Assembly (NCBI GenBank): GCA_003022815.1
Contig: PXSL01000036.1
Coordinates: forward strand, 1-16,559
Direction: 5' to 3'
Source: Halobacteriales archaeon SW_5_68_122
Lineage (GTDB): Archaea; Halobacteriota; Halobacteria; Halobacteriales; Haloarculaceae
Length of the DNA: 16,559 nucleotides
The notes beneath the pieces were generated by a model. That model did not search any database. It saw only the letters and a program-made list of their open reading frames with translations, and had not been told where the DNA came from. Positions 1-7,916 of this stretch are shown here, piece after piece (the stretch's first letter is position 1; each line of letters opens with the position of its first letter). A program made the position numbers and the translations under genes.

Positions 1-281
1 AGTTCCTTCAGCCCCGCCTCGTCGTCGCCGACGAACGGCTTCGTCTCCGCCCACCGGACCACGACGTAGCCCACCACCCTGCCGTCGTCGGCGACCAGGT
101 GCCGGTCCCGCCGGGTCTCAATGCGGTCGCGCCACCGCTGGAGGTCCTCGTCGGTCGGCTCGAGGTCGACGGCTCCGAGCGCCGCCGCCGAGAGGGCCGA
201 CTCGTGGCCGGCCCGCCAGGCGCGGGCCCAGGCGTCCCGCATCTCCCGGGCGTCCTCCGGCACTGGGCGACGGATTTCCAC
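1..281 (-). CDS. GNAT-family N-acetyltransferase, N-terminal part (cut by window edge)
   Basis: The frame runs off the left edge, so only the first 93 codons are present. The start is taken as the GTG at 279-281, read as VEIRRPVPEDAREMRDAW. This is the usual opening of a Gcn5-related acetyltransferase: strand beta-1, then the 'R-x-A-x-x-D-A' type helix. Further on, HLVADDGRVVGYVVVRW matches the beta-2/beta-3 hairpin of the fold. The acetyl-CoA binding loop (Q/RxxGxG/A) would lie beyond the edge and cannot be checked. Proteins of this family transfer an acetyl group from acetyl-CoA to an amine; the substrate cannot be told. It is the last gene of a same-strand run that begins at 1601, 54 bases after the preceding stop. 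No ATG fits the homologous start, so GTG is preferred. Confidence 0.75.
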   Translation of the reverse strand, partial: MEIRRPVPEDAREMRDAWARAWRAGHESALSAAALGAVDLEPTDEDLQRWRDRIETRRDRHLVADDGRVVGYVVVRWAETKPFVGDDEAGLKE

Positions 282-335
282 GCCGGTCCGAGGTCCGCGG
301 CGTCAAAAGCTCCTGCGGTCCGAGGGGGCCGGCTG

Positions 336-656
336 TCAGCTCTGGCTCTCGAGCCGCTGGCTCACCTGCAGGCCCAGTCCGCCGACGAACAACGCGGCGA
401 CGACGACCAGCGCGGGGACGTTCTCCGGGACCGACGCCACGCCGAAGACCCCGACCGAGAGCCCGATGAGCGCCCACCCGGCGGCCGCCCGCCGCTCCCC
501 GTCGAGGAGGTGGACGGCCGCCGCCCCGAGCAGAACCGCGACCCCGACGCCGACGAACGCGAGGTATGGCAACGCGCCGGTGGCGTCGAGGACCAGGAGT
601 AGCGCCATCCCCGCGACGACGAGCAATCGGCTCGACTTCGTCGGGTTCCGTTCCAT
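336..656 (-). CDS. small four-helix membrane protein, function unknown
   Basis: A 106-residue protein starting at ATG 656 (MERNPTKSSR). The frame extends further upstream, but that part is an out-of-frame shadow with no hydrophobic pattern. After a short basic N-terminus come four hydrophobic stretches, at about residues 11-26, 29-50, 58-76 and 80-98. A short charged loop (DGERR) separates the second and third, and the tail is polar (SQRLESQS). I do not recognise a named family. It follows another small four-helix membrane protein (697-1101) by 40 bases on the same strand. Both have the same size and helix layout, so they may be distant paralogues or partners in a membrane complex; that is inference. 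The cell location is the cytoplasmic membrane. No catalytic motif is visible. Confidence 0.75.
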   Translation of the reverse strand: MERNPTKSSRLLVVAGMALLLVLDATGALPYLAFVGVGVAVLLGAAAVHLLDGERRAAAGWALIGLSVGVFGVASVPENVPALVVVAALFVGGLGLQVSQRLESQS

Positions 657-696
657 ACCCGGCCTATCGGCCGGCCGGTACAAACCGTCGTCGGAG

Positions 697-1101
697 CTAC
701 CCGTCCCGGGCGACCGCGACCAGGCCGACCGAGCCGCCGACCAGCACGGCGAAGCCGGCGAACAGTAGCGGGCCGCTGGCGCCGAGCGTGCCGAGGACGA
801 CCAGCCCCCAGCCGCCGCCGGCGACGGCATGGGCCAGGCCGATGCGGGTCAGCCCCCGCCGGAGGTAGACCGCCGCGCCGAACAGCAGGCCCGCGGCGAC
901 GACCACCACCGAGAGGAAGGCCGCCGGCACCCGGGCGTCGCCGACTGCAAGCGGGTCGACGAACGGCTCCGCGAGAAAGAGGATACCCCCAACCCCGATA
1001 CAGCAGCCGACGGCCGCGGAGGCGGCGTCGAATCCCCCGTCGTCGTCCCCGTCGTCGACGTCGCTCGGGTCGAACCGGAACCCGTCGTCGCTCCGGCTCA
1101 C
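697..1101 (-). CDS. small membrane protein with acidic N-terminus, translationally coupled
   Basis: 134 residues. The start is assigned to GTG 1099-1101, giving SRSDDGFRFDPSDVDDGDDDGG. Its bases overlap the TGA stop of the upstream zinc-ribbon gene as the four-base motif GTGA, a common layout for translational coupling. The frame is open further upstream, but only as a shadow of that gene. The first 25 or so residues are a soluble, strongly acidic tail. Four hydrophobic segments follow, at about residues 28-47, 55-75, 82-102 and 106-129, ending in a short VAVARDG tail. No family is recognised. The coupling suggests stoichiometric production with the zinc-ribbon protein. The acidic tail would be a natural place for cytosolic contact with it, but that is only a guess. 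Confidence 0.7.
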   Translation of the reverse strand: MSRSDDGFRFDPSDVDDGDDDGGFDAASAAVGCCIGVGGILFLAEPFVDPLAVGDARVPAAFLSVVVVAAGLLFGAAVYLRRGLTRIGLAHAVAGGGWGLVVLGTLGASGPLLFAGFAVLVGGSVGLVAVARDG

Positions 1102-1601
1102 AGTCTCCGGTAAACCCCGCCGGACTCGGTCACCTCGCCGGCCCGCCGGAGCTTCTCGAGGGCCGTCTCGACGTACGATTCCGGCACGCCCGCCTCGGTT
1201 GCGTAGGCGCGGACATCGGTGGCCGTCGGCTCCTCCAGCTCCGAGAGCGCGTCGAGGACGACCTCCCTGCGGCTCCGGGACCCGCCGGAGTCGGTCGCCC
1301 GCTCGCCGGCGGCCGCGGCGGCGTCGGCGTCGACGCCCGACGCCGAGAGGTACGTCTCGTCGTCCACTCCGACAGCATCGGTGTCGACCTCGGCAGGGTC
1401 GAGGAACTCGCCGTTGTCGGTCCGGTCGGCCAGCATCGAACTGCGAACCCGGGCGGCGGCGTCGGAGGTGTCCGTCTCGGCGAACGCCTTCAGCGACTCG
1501 AAGCGGTAGTGGCTCCGGCACCGGGGACACTGCGTCGTCTCCGGGCGCCCCTCGACGATCCAGAGGTGGCGACACTCCGAACAGCCGACCACGGAGTACA
1601 T
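1098..1601 (-). CDS. zinc-ribbon plus winged-helix-like protein (DUF5817-like)
   Basis: 167 residues from ATG 1601. The N-terminus MYSVVGCSECRHLWIVEG continues to CPRC, giving a four-cysteine zinc ribbon (C7, C10, C25, C28). A helical middle part follows (residues about 30-65, KAFAETDTSDAAARVRSSML). Next is a low-complexity acidic/Ala linker (about 70-105). The C-terminal 55 residues (REVVLDALSELEEPTATDV... LEKLRRAGEVTESGGVYRRL) have the shape of a winged helix: three helices, then a basic turn and a beta hairpin. This matches what I know of the haloarchaeal DUF5817 family, assigned from memory. No experimental function is known to me; a nucleic-acid-binding regulatory role is the natural inference. 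It heads a minus-strand run, is coupled to the next gene by GTGA, and is divergent from the cupin gene 77 bases away. Confidence 0.8.
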   Translation of the reverse strand: MYSVVGCSECRHLWIVEGRPETTQCPRCRSHYRFESLKAFAETDTSDAAARVRSSMLADRTDNGEFLDPAEVDTDAVGVDDETYLSASGVDADAAAAAGERATDSGGSRSRREVVLDALSELEEPTATDVRAYATEAGVPESYVETALEKLRRAGEVTESGGVYRRL

Positions 1602-1678
1602 ACCCTGGCTTCGGTGCCCTCCGGATTGAATCTGCCGCCCGGGGAAGCCGTCAAGGGGCTCGGCCGCCACGACGGAAC

Positions 1679-2035
1679 ATGGAACACGTCGGACTCTCCG
1701 AACGGGAGACGGTCGAGGCGGTCGAGGACGTCCACCTGGCACAGCTGGCGACGGGCGAGCGCACGAGCATCCAGAGCTTCGAAATCGAGCCGGGTGCGAT
1801 CGTCCCCGAGCACAGCCACCACCACGAACAGACCGGGTTCGTCTACGAGGGGGAGCTGACCTTCATCCTCGACGACGAGGAGCAGAGCGACACGCGGGAG
1901 ATTGTCGTCGGGCCGGGCGACTCCTTCACCATCCCCGGCGACGAGCCACACGCCGCCGAGAACCGCGGCGACGGCGTGGTCCGGGGCGTCGACATCTTCG
2001 CGCCGCCGCGGCCGGACCCCGACTGGGCCGAGTGA
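1679..2035 (+). CDS. single-domain cupin protein
   Basis: 118 residues from ATG 1679. Both cupin motifs are clear. Motif 1 is GAIVPEHSHHHEQTGFVYEG (residues 39-58), with H45 and H47 as metal ligands and Q51 where the usual Glu sits. Motif 2 is GDSFTIPGDEPHAAEN (80-95), with H91 as the third His ligand. The Glu-to-Gln change is common in small cupins and still allows metal binding. The fold is a six-stranded barrel that is usually dimeric. Substrate or reaction cannot be deduced: such cupins range from sugar isomerases to dioxygenases and small-molecule sensors. The C-terminus IFAPPRPDPDW is typical of 'cupin_2' proteins. It stands alone on the plus strand, divergent from the zinc-ribbon gene and 79 bases before a lipoprotein gene. 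Confidence 0.85.
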   Translation: MEHVGLSERETVEAVEDVHLAQLATGERTSIQSFEIEPGAIVPEHSHHHEQTGFVYEGELTFILDDEEQSDTREIVVGPGDSFTIPGDEPHAAENRGDGVVRGVDIFAPPRPDPDWAE

Positions 2036-2114
2036 TGAGGACCGCCATCACTAGTCGCCGCGACGACCGGCCGGACTCGGACGGTCGGTGCGGACGTGAC
2101 CGCCGGCGGTCGCC

Positions 2115-2969
2115 ATGAGGATGCACCGTCGGGCCTGTCTCGCGTGTCTGGCCGGTGCGCTGGCCGGCTGTTCGAGCGGGGGCAACGCCGGGCGACGGTC
2201 CGACGAGACGGTCACGCCCGCACCTGTCCCGGACGGCCGGTCGGCGCCGGTCACCGCGGCCGGCGAACTCGCCCCGGCGGCGACCGGCGACGCCCACGTC
2301 GAGGCGCTCTCCGGTGGCTCGGCGAGGTTCGCCGCCGAGTACCTCGCCGGCCGCGCCGAGCAGCCCTTCGACCTGGCCCGGATACTCGCCACCGTCGACG
2401 GCGGCGCCTTCACTTACCGGCGGTTCGACATCCGCGAGCTCGACCGCGGCACGGTCACCCGGACGTTCAAGGGCATCTGGTACGAGGACGGCGAGGCCGT
2501 CGGCCGATTTTTCGATGGGGGCAACCAGTCGCTACAGTTCGAGGCCGAGGAGTTCGCGCCACCGCCGGCGGTCGACCGGTACGACCGGGAGCGGGTGGTA
2601 GCCCTGCTGTCGGCGTTCGCCCCGGCGGTGACGGCGGTCGACGGCGGGTACGAGATGGCCGCCGACGGGGTGGCCGCGCCGGCCCGGTTGCCGATTCCCG
2701 AGGGGCTGGACGGCAGCGAGAACGGCCGGCTGCGGGGACGGGTCGGAGACGACGGCGTGGTCACGGAGCTGTCGGCACTGTTCGGCGTGCCGCCGAGCCG
2801 GGCCGGCAGCGACCCCGCCCCGATCACCTACCGGCTGGCGGTGACCGACCGCGGGTCGACGGTCGTCGAGCGGCCCGACGCCGAGGAGACCCTCGAGTGG
2901 TACAGGCGTCTGAAGAACGAGTCGCCGGTTCCGGCGGATGCGGCGCAGGTAGAGCGGCCCGACTGGTGA
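2115..2969 (+). CDS. Tat-type haloarchaeal lipoprotein, function unknown
   Basis: 284 residues from ATG 2115; M3 is an alternative start. The N-terminus MRMHRRACLACLAGALAGCS holds a twin-arginine (R5-R6), a short hydrophobic stretch and a lipobox LAGC with the lipidated cysteine at C19. In haloarchaea most lipoproteins leave by the Tat route, and this one fits. After a Gly/Pro/Thr-rich linker (about 20-60) comes a globular part with several strand-like blocks (FTYRRFDI, TVTRTFKGIWYEDG, ITYRLAVTDRGSTVVERP). This could be a beta-rich half-barrel resembling other haloarchaeal outer lipoproteins, but I recognise no named family with certainty. It would sit on the outer face of the membrane. It converges with icd; its stop is immediately next to the icd stop (2969/2970). 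Confidence 0.8.
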   Translation: MRMHRRACLACLAGALAGCSSGGNAGRRSDETVTPAPVPDGRSAPVTAAGELAPAATGDAHVEALSGGSARFAAEYLAGRAEQPFDLARILATVDGGAFTYRRFDIRELDRGTVTRTFKGIWYEDGEAVGRFFDGGNQSLQFEAEEFAPPPAVDRYDRERVVALLSAFAPAVTAVDGGYEMAADGVAAPARLPIPEGLDGSENGRLRGRVGDDGVVTELSALFGVPPSRAGSDPAPITYRLAVTDRGSTVVERPDAEETLEWYRRLKNESPVPADAAQVERPDW

Positions 2970-4144
<1,175 letters not shown>

Positions 4145-4267
4145 GGCGAGTGGTTCTAGGCCCCCCCTGAAATGCGTACCGCTCCTTCGGCGAATTTTGC
4201 ATGAACAACCGGTAGGGACCCGAGTCAGGCCGCCTCGCCCGGCGCAAGCGGTAACCCGTCGCCGGCC

Positions 4268-4273
4268 GGAGGG
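4268..4273 (+). promoter_or_regulatory. Shine-Dalgarno site of the asparaginase gene
   Basis: GGAGGG ends five bases before ATG 4279 and complements the CCUCC near the 3' end of archaeal 16S rRNA. It supports this start, and it stands out because most genes in this window lack such a site and look leaderless. Confidence 0.6.
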
Positions 4274-4278
4274 AACGC

Positions 4279-5187
4279 ATGCGCGTCATCGCACACGGCG
4301 GCGCCGGGTCGCCGCCCGATGGGCCGGAGGACCGACAGCGGGCGCTCGATGCGGCCGCGGAGGCGGGCACCGACGCCGGCACGCCGACCGACGCCGTCGC
4401 CGCGGCGCTCCGCAGGCTCGAGTCCGACACCCGGTTCAACGCCGGCGTCGGCGGGTCGGTCCAGTCTGACGGCCACGTCCGCACCGACGCCGGCCTGATG
4501 ACCGACGACCGCGAGGCCGGCGCCGCCTGCGCCATGCCCGGGGTCGAGCACGCCGTCGATGTCGCCCGGGCCGTCAAGGAGGAGACGCCACACGTCCTCG
4601 TTGCTGGCGTCCACGCCGTCGACCTCGCGGCGGCCGTCGGCGTCGAAACCGGCGTCGACCTGTGGTCCGACCGCAACCGAACGCGGTGGGCCGACCTCGA
4701 CGAGCGCCCCGAGGGCGACCAGCTGGCCCACGCCGAGTGGGTCCGCGAGCGGTTCGGCGGCGACCCCGCCTCGGGGCTCGACGCCGGGACCGGGGCGCCG
4801 GGCGACGCCGACCACGACACGGTCGGGGCCATTGCGACCGACGGCGACCGCCTCGCGACGGCCACCTCCACGGGCGGCCGGTGGCTGGCGCTGGCCGGCC
4901 GCGTCGGCGACGTGCCGCAGGTCGGCTCCGGCTTCTACTGTTCGCCGGCCGGCGGCGCCTCCGCGACCGGCGCCGGCGAGGACATCGCCCGAACCACCCT
5001 CTCGCGGCGGGCGGTCGGCCACCTCGAAGACGGCCGCCCGGCGGGGGCGGCCGCCGAGGCCGCAATCGAGGAGTTCGGCGACCTCGTCGAGGGGTCGGCA
5101 GGCGTCATCCTCCTGACCCCCGACGGTGACGCGGGCGAAGCGTACAACAGCGACGCGATGCAGACCGCCGTCGCCGGCGACCGCTGA
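4279..5187 (+). CDS. isoaspartyl peptidase / plant-type L-asparaginase (Ntn hydrolase)
   Basis: 302 residues from ATG 4279, with a good Shine-Dalgarno site. The start MRVIAHGGAG is the family opening. FNAGVGGSVQSDGHVRTDAG (53-72) and GAACAMPGVEHAVDVARAV (81-99) are typical of the alpha subunit. The autocleavage site is DHDTVGAIATDG, making T181 the new N-terminal nucleophile of the beta subunit. Downstream, STGG (197-200), GRVGDVP (207-213), GSGFYCSPAGGASATGAGE (216-234) and AYNSDAMQTA near the end are the substrate-pocket motifs. The enzyme hydrolyses beta-aspartyl dipeptides and/or L-asparagine to aspartate, in the cytosol. Length agrees with the family (about 300). It diverges from icd across 134 bases and converges with the SDR pseudogene, whose stop lies one base beyond. 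Confidence 0.92.
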   Translation: MRVIAHGGAGSPPDGPEDRQRALDAAAEAGTDAGTPTDAVAAALRRLESDTRFNAGVGGSVQSDGHVRTDAGLMTDDREAGAACAMPGVEHAVDVARAVKEETPHVLVAGVHAVDLAAAVGVETGVDLWSDRNRTRWADLDERPEGDQLAHAEWVRERFGGDPASGLDAGTGAPGDADHDTVGAIATDGDRLATATSTGGRWLALAGRVGDVPQVGSGFYCSPAGGASATGAGEDIARTTLSRRAVGHLEDGRPAGAAAEAAIEEFGDLVEGSAGVILLTPDGDAGEAYNSDAMQTAVAGDR

Positions 5188-5188
5188 G

Positions 5189-5911
5189 TCAGAACGACGG
5201 CTCGTCGCGGGGGTGCCGGAGGTCGATTTCGCCGGCGTGGACAGTCTCGGGGTCCTCGGCGAGCCGGTGCAACCGCTCCGCGATCTCGTCGGGGTCCATC
5301 CACCGGTCGTGGTCCGGATGCTCCGCCCTGAGCCCCGGCTTGTCGATCCACCCGTCCACCACCACGTGGACAGCCTAGACGCCGGCCGCCCCGAGTTCGG
5401 GATCGGCGTTCATCGACCGCGCCATCCCCCGGAGGGCGTGCCGGGCGGTCGCCGTCGGGAGCGAGGACGACGACCGGCGGGACGCCCCGGAGTTCACCAG
5501 AAGGATGGTCCCGCCGTCGGTCCGTCGCATGTCGGCCGCCGCGGCCTTCGCACACCGAAAGCTACCGAGGACGCGGGTGTCCCACGCCGCCGCAAGGGCC
5601 CCCTCGTCGCTGTCGAGGAGAGCGCCGCCGTCGACCCCGGACGCGAACGCCGTCACCGCGAGGACGTCGACCGGGCCGAACCGCTCGCGGACGGCCTCGA
5701 AGCCGTCGGCGACCGTGTTGGCGTCGGTCAGGTCCGTCGGCACCGCTAGCACATCCCCCGGCGTCGACGCCTCGAGCTCGGCCGCGACGTCCTTGATGTA
5801 GTCCCCCGAGCGGGCGAACAGTCCGACCGCGGCGCCACCCTCGGCGAACCGGCGCGCGACCGCCGAGCCGAGGCCGGCACCGACGCCTGCGATGACCGCC
5901 GTCTCTGTCAT
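5189..5911 (-). pseudogene. short-chain dehydrogenase/reductase with in-frame amber stop
   Basis: The frame from ATG 5911 (MTETAVIAGVGAGLGSAVARRF) has the Rossmann dinucleotide motif GVGAGLG (9-15) and LFARSGDYI. It then continues SDR-like to PELGAAGV (178), where codon 179 is TAG (5375-5377). In the same frame, homology resumes at once with AVHVVVDGWIDKPGLRAEHP and runs to IDLRHPRDEPSF, stop at 5189. The whole is 240 codons, the usual size. The active site is also eroded: the YxxxK position reads TATAR (153-157) and the NNAS loop reads VTAF. The amber could come from one C-to-T change in CAG (Gln). The stop lies within a CTAG, a tetramer usually avoided in such genomes. A truncated 178-residue protein would lack the C-terminal substrate-binding part. 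The family is an NAD(P)-dependent oxidoreductase of unknown substrate. Two kinds of damage favour a true pseudogene over a sequencing error. Confidence 0.8.
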
Positions 5912-6002
5912 ACGCTTCGTTACGTCGTCGGTGGTGCTAACGGTTGGGGACGCCGCCTGTGGCACCACCAGACCGATATCCGACGCGTCCGACTGTGGGA
6001 CC

Positions 6003-6446
6003 GTGACGACCGTCAGCGACACCTACATCGAGAACCGCCAGCGGGTCCAGCCGACCGACACGAACAACCACGGCTCCGCCCACGGCGGCAACGTCGTCAG
6101 ATGGATGGACGAGGTGGGCGCGATGTCGGCGATGCGGCACGCCGGCGAGACTTGCGTGACCGCCCGCATCGAGGGACTGAATTTCGAGCGGCCGATTCCG
6201 CAGGGCGACATCTGCGTTATCGAGTCGTTCGCCTACGAGGCCGGCCGGACCAGCGTCCGGGTCCGCCTGCGCGCCTACCGGGAGTCACCACGGACGGGCG
6301 AGCGCGAGCAGACCACCGACTCGCACTTCGTCTTCGTCGCCGTCGACGAGTCGGGCGATCCCGTCGAGGTGCCCGACCTGCGGGCCGACTCCGAGCAGTG
6401 CCGGCGACTCCGGGCCAACGCACTCGAGGACGCTCCTGACAGCTAG
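6003..6446 (+). CDS. hotdog-fold acyl-CoA thioesterase
   Basis: 147 residues from GTG 6003 (VTTVSDTYIENRQRVQPTDT). Longer starts would run into the divergent SDR gene and add no homologous residues. The block TNNHGSAHGGNVVRWMDEVG (20-39) is the hallmark of the YciA/ACOT7-like hotdog family: a substrate loop, then the long central helix carrying the conserved Asp (D36). It is followed by CVTARIEGLNFERPIPQGD and the sheet EAGRTSVRVRLRAY. TTDSHFVFVAVDESG is the last strand pair. The protein hydrolyses acyl-CoA to free acid and CoA in the cytosol, probably as an oligomer. Chain-length preference cannot be told. Haloarchaea make isoprenoid lipids, so a role in acyl-CoA balance or fatty-acid breakdown is likelier than in membrane synthesis. 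Its TAG stop shares the palindrome CTAG with the stop of the convergent phosphorylase gene. Confidence 0.88.
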   Translation: MTTVSDTYIENRQRVQPTDTNNHGSAHGGNVVRWMDEVGAMSAMRHAGETCVTARIEGLNFERPIPQGDICVIESFAYEAGRTSVRVRLRAYRESPRTGEREQTTDSHFVFVAVDESGDPVEVPDLRADSEQCRRLRANALEDAPDS

Positions 6447-7168
6447 GAGGCCGCGACCGCCTCGAGGGCGATGTCGATGGCCCGCGCGACGTTGTTCTTG
6501 GCCTGCTCGGGCAGCTCGTCGTCGTCGGTTTCGCCCTTCTGGGTGCCCTCAACGAGGTTGCCGTCGACGGTGCAGACCGCGCCGGCGGCCAGTCCCTTCC
6601 GGCGGGCGAGCGTGAAGATGGCGGCGGCCTCCATCTCGACGGCCAGCAGACCCGCCTCGTTCCACGCCTCGACGTGGTCGGGGGTCTCGGCGTAGAAGGC
6701 GTCGTCCGTCGCAACGGGGCCGACGTGGACCGGCGCCTCGCGCGCCTCGGCGGCCGCCACCAGCGCCGACAGCGTCCCGTGGTCGGGCACCGCCGGCACC
6801 GCAATGTCCTCGTAGCGCACCGTCGTGCCCTCGTCCTTGGCGGCACCGGTGGCGACGATGGTGTCGCCGATTTCGATGCCGGACTGAAGGGCGCCCGTGG
6901 TGCCGACCCGGACGAACGTCTCGACGCCGACGGCCGCCAGTTCCTCGACGGCGATGGCCGCCGACGGCGAGCCGATGCCCGTCGAGCAGACCGTCAGCTC
7001 GGTGCCCTCGTAGACCGCGTTGACGAGCTTGTACTCGCGGTTCTCGGCGACTGTCTCGGTTTCGTCGCAGTGGCCGGCGATGCGGTCGACCCGGCCGGGG
7101 TCGCCCGGCAGCAGCGCCACGTCGTGGATGTCGCCCTCCTCGACCATCAGATGCGGCTGTTTTCCCAT
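6443..7168 (-). CDS. udp: uridine phosphorylase-type nucleoside phosphorylase
   Basis: 241 residues from ATG 7168 (MGKQPHLMVEEGDIHDVALL). The phosphate-binding PGDPGR (21-26) is present. So are the purine/uridine phosphorylase signature STGIGSPSAAIAVEEL (62-77), VRVGTTGAL (87-95) and the nucleoside-binding triad VEMEAA (E178, M179, E180). The protein reversibly splits nucleosides with phosphate to base and ribose-1-phosphate, feeding the archaeal pentose-bisphosphate/nucleoside salvage route. It is closest to what I know as haloarchaeal Udp, but a broader nucleoside phosphorylase specificity is possible. Length is normal and all motifs are intact. The gene lies 52 bases downstream of the HAD gene on the same strand, with a weak TATA-like stretch (7193-7200) about 28 bases before the start. 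It may thus be expressed separately. Confidence 0.9.
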   Translation of the reverse strand: MGKQPHLMVEEGDIHDVALLPGDPGRVDRIAGHCDETETVAENREYKLVNAVYEGTELTVCSTGIGSPSAAIAVEELAAVGVETFVRVGTTGALQSGIEIGDTIVATGAAKDEGTTVRYEDIAVPAVPDHGTLSALVAAAEAREAPVHVGPVATDDAFYAETPDHVEAWNEAGLLAVEMEAAAIFTLARRKGLAAGAVCTVDGNLVEGTQKGETDDDELPEQAKNNVARAIDIALEAVAAS

Positions 7169-7196
7169 GGAGGGGACTCGCAGCAGGGACCCAAAA

Positions 7197-7233
7197 GTTA
7201 GTCGACGTTCGGCCGGCGAGTTAGTCGACGTTC
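7197..7233. repeat. short tandem direct repeat, 14-base copies 23 bases apart
   Basis: The 14-base word gttagtcgacgttc occurs at 7197-7210 and again at 7220-7233. The second copy contains the TAA stop of the HAD gene on the minus strand. The first lies in the spacer right at the predicted promoter of the phosphorylase gene. It looks like a 23-base local duplication with partial divergence of the remainder. Confidence 0.7.
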
Positions 7234-7874
7234 CGCGGGCGGCCGTCGAAGGCGTCCACGCCGGGGAGTTCCGAGGGGCGGTCGACCCGGTGGTCTGCGA
7301 GGCCGCCGTCGTCGTCGCCGACGAACACCGTGCGGTAGCCCCGCTCGGCGGCCGGGCGGATGTCGTAGTCGACGCTGTCACCGACCATGACGTACTCCTC
7401 GGCGGCGACGGCGTCGGTGACGGCGTCGAACGGTTCGTCGGCCGGCTTGAACGCCCCGACGTCGTCGGCGCACACCACGGCGTCGACGTGCTCGTCGAGG
7501 CCGAACGCCGACAGCTTCCGCCGCTGGACCGGGCCGTAGCCGTTGGTCACGACGCCGACCCGCTCCAGCGACGACAACAGCTCAGGGACCCCCTCCGGGA
7601 CGTGGGTGGCCTCCAGTTCCGTCTCGATGTAGGTGTCGGCGAACCGCTCGGGGTCGACGTCGAGACCCGTCTCCCGGGCGGCCCGCGCCGCGCCCACGTA
7701 GGGGCTCTCTTCGAACTCGACGAACGTCTCGACGTAGCCCTCGCCGATGGCCTCGGTGGCGGCCTCGGTGGGGTCGACGCCGGCCTTCTCGCAGGCGTTC
7801 CGGAAGATGCCCGGCACCTCCGGCTCGTAGGTCACGAGCGTCTCGTCGAGGTCGAAGAGGTAACCGGTGGTCAT
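7221..7874 (-). CDS. HAD-family hydrolase (phosphatase)
   Basis: 217 residues from ATG 7874 (MTTGYLFDLDETLVTYEP). All four haloacid-dehalogenase motifs are seen. They are DLDET (nucleophile D8, acid/base D10), VVTNG with T110, the lysine K143 in AFKP, and GDSVDYD (D166, with D169/D171). The helical cap lies between motifs I and II (about 20-90), so it is a C1-cap member like phosphoglycolate or pyrimidine-nucleotide phosphatases. The adjacent uridine phosphorylase makes a nucleotidase or sugar-phosphatase role attractive, but that is inference. The cell location is cytosolic. A strong leaderless-type promoter sits at 7898-7903. The C-terminus DGRPRNVD lies in a 23-base tandem duplication, so the natural end may have shifted slightly. 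Confidence 0.88.
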   Translation of the reverse strand: MTTGYLFDLDETLVTYEPEVPGIFRNACEKAGVDPTEAATEAIGEGYVETFVEFEESPYVGAARAARETGLDVDPERFADTYIETELEATHVPEGVPELLSSLERVGVVTNGYGPVQRRKLSAFGLDEHVDAVVCADDVGAFKPADEPFDAVTDAVAAEEYVMVGDSVDYDIRPAAERGYRTVFVGDDDGGLADHRVDRPSELPGVDAFDGRPRNVD

Positions 7875-7897
7875 GCCCGTCCATAAGATGAGCGCCC

Positions 7898-7903
7898 GAT
7901 AAA
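7898..7903 (-). promoter_or_regulatory. TATA box of the HAD hydrolase gene
   Basis: On the minus strand TTTATC is preceded by the purine-rich BRE-like cgaaagc and is centred about 27 bases before ATG 7874. That is the spacing expected for a leaderless haloarchaeal transcript starting at the ATG. Confidence 0.6.
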
Positions 7904-7916
7904 CGCTTTCGCCGGT

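Noticed and set aside
4574..5065. Long Arg/Pro-rich open frames antisense to or overlapping the asparaginase gene
   Set aside because: GC-rich DNA gives many long open frames. These have extreme Arg/Pro content, no motifs, and lie over a clearly real gene.
5375..5377. Amber codon read through as pyrrolysine or another residue
   Set aside because: TAG is used as the ordinary stop by several intact genes here (thioesterase, phosphorylase, map, HIT, CDF, MFS), and no recoding signal is visible.
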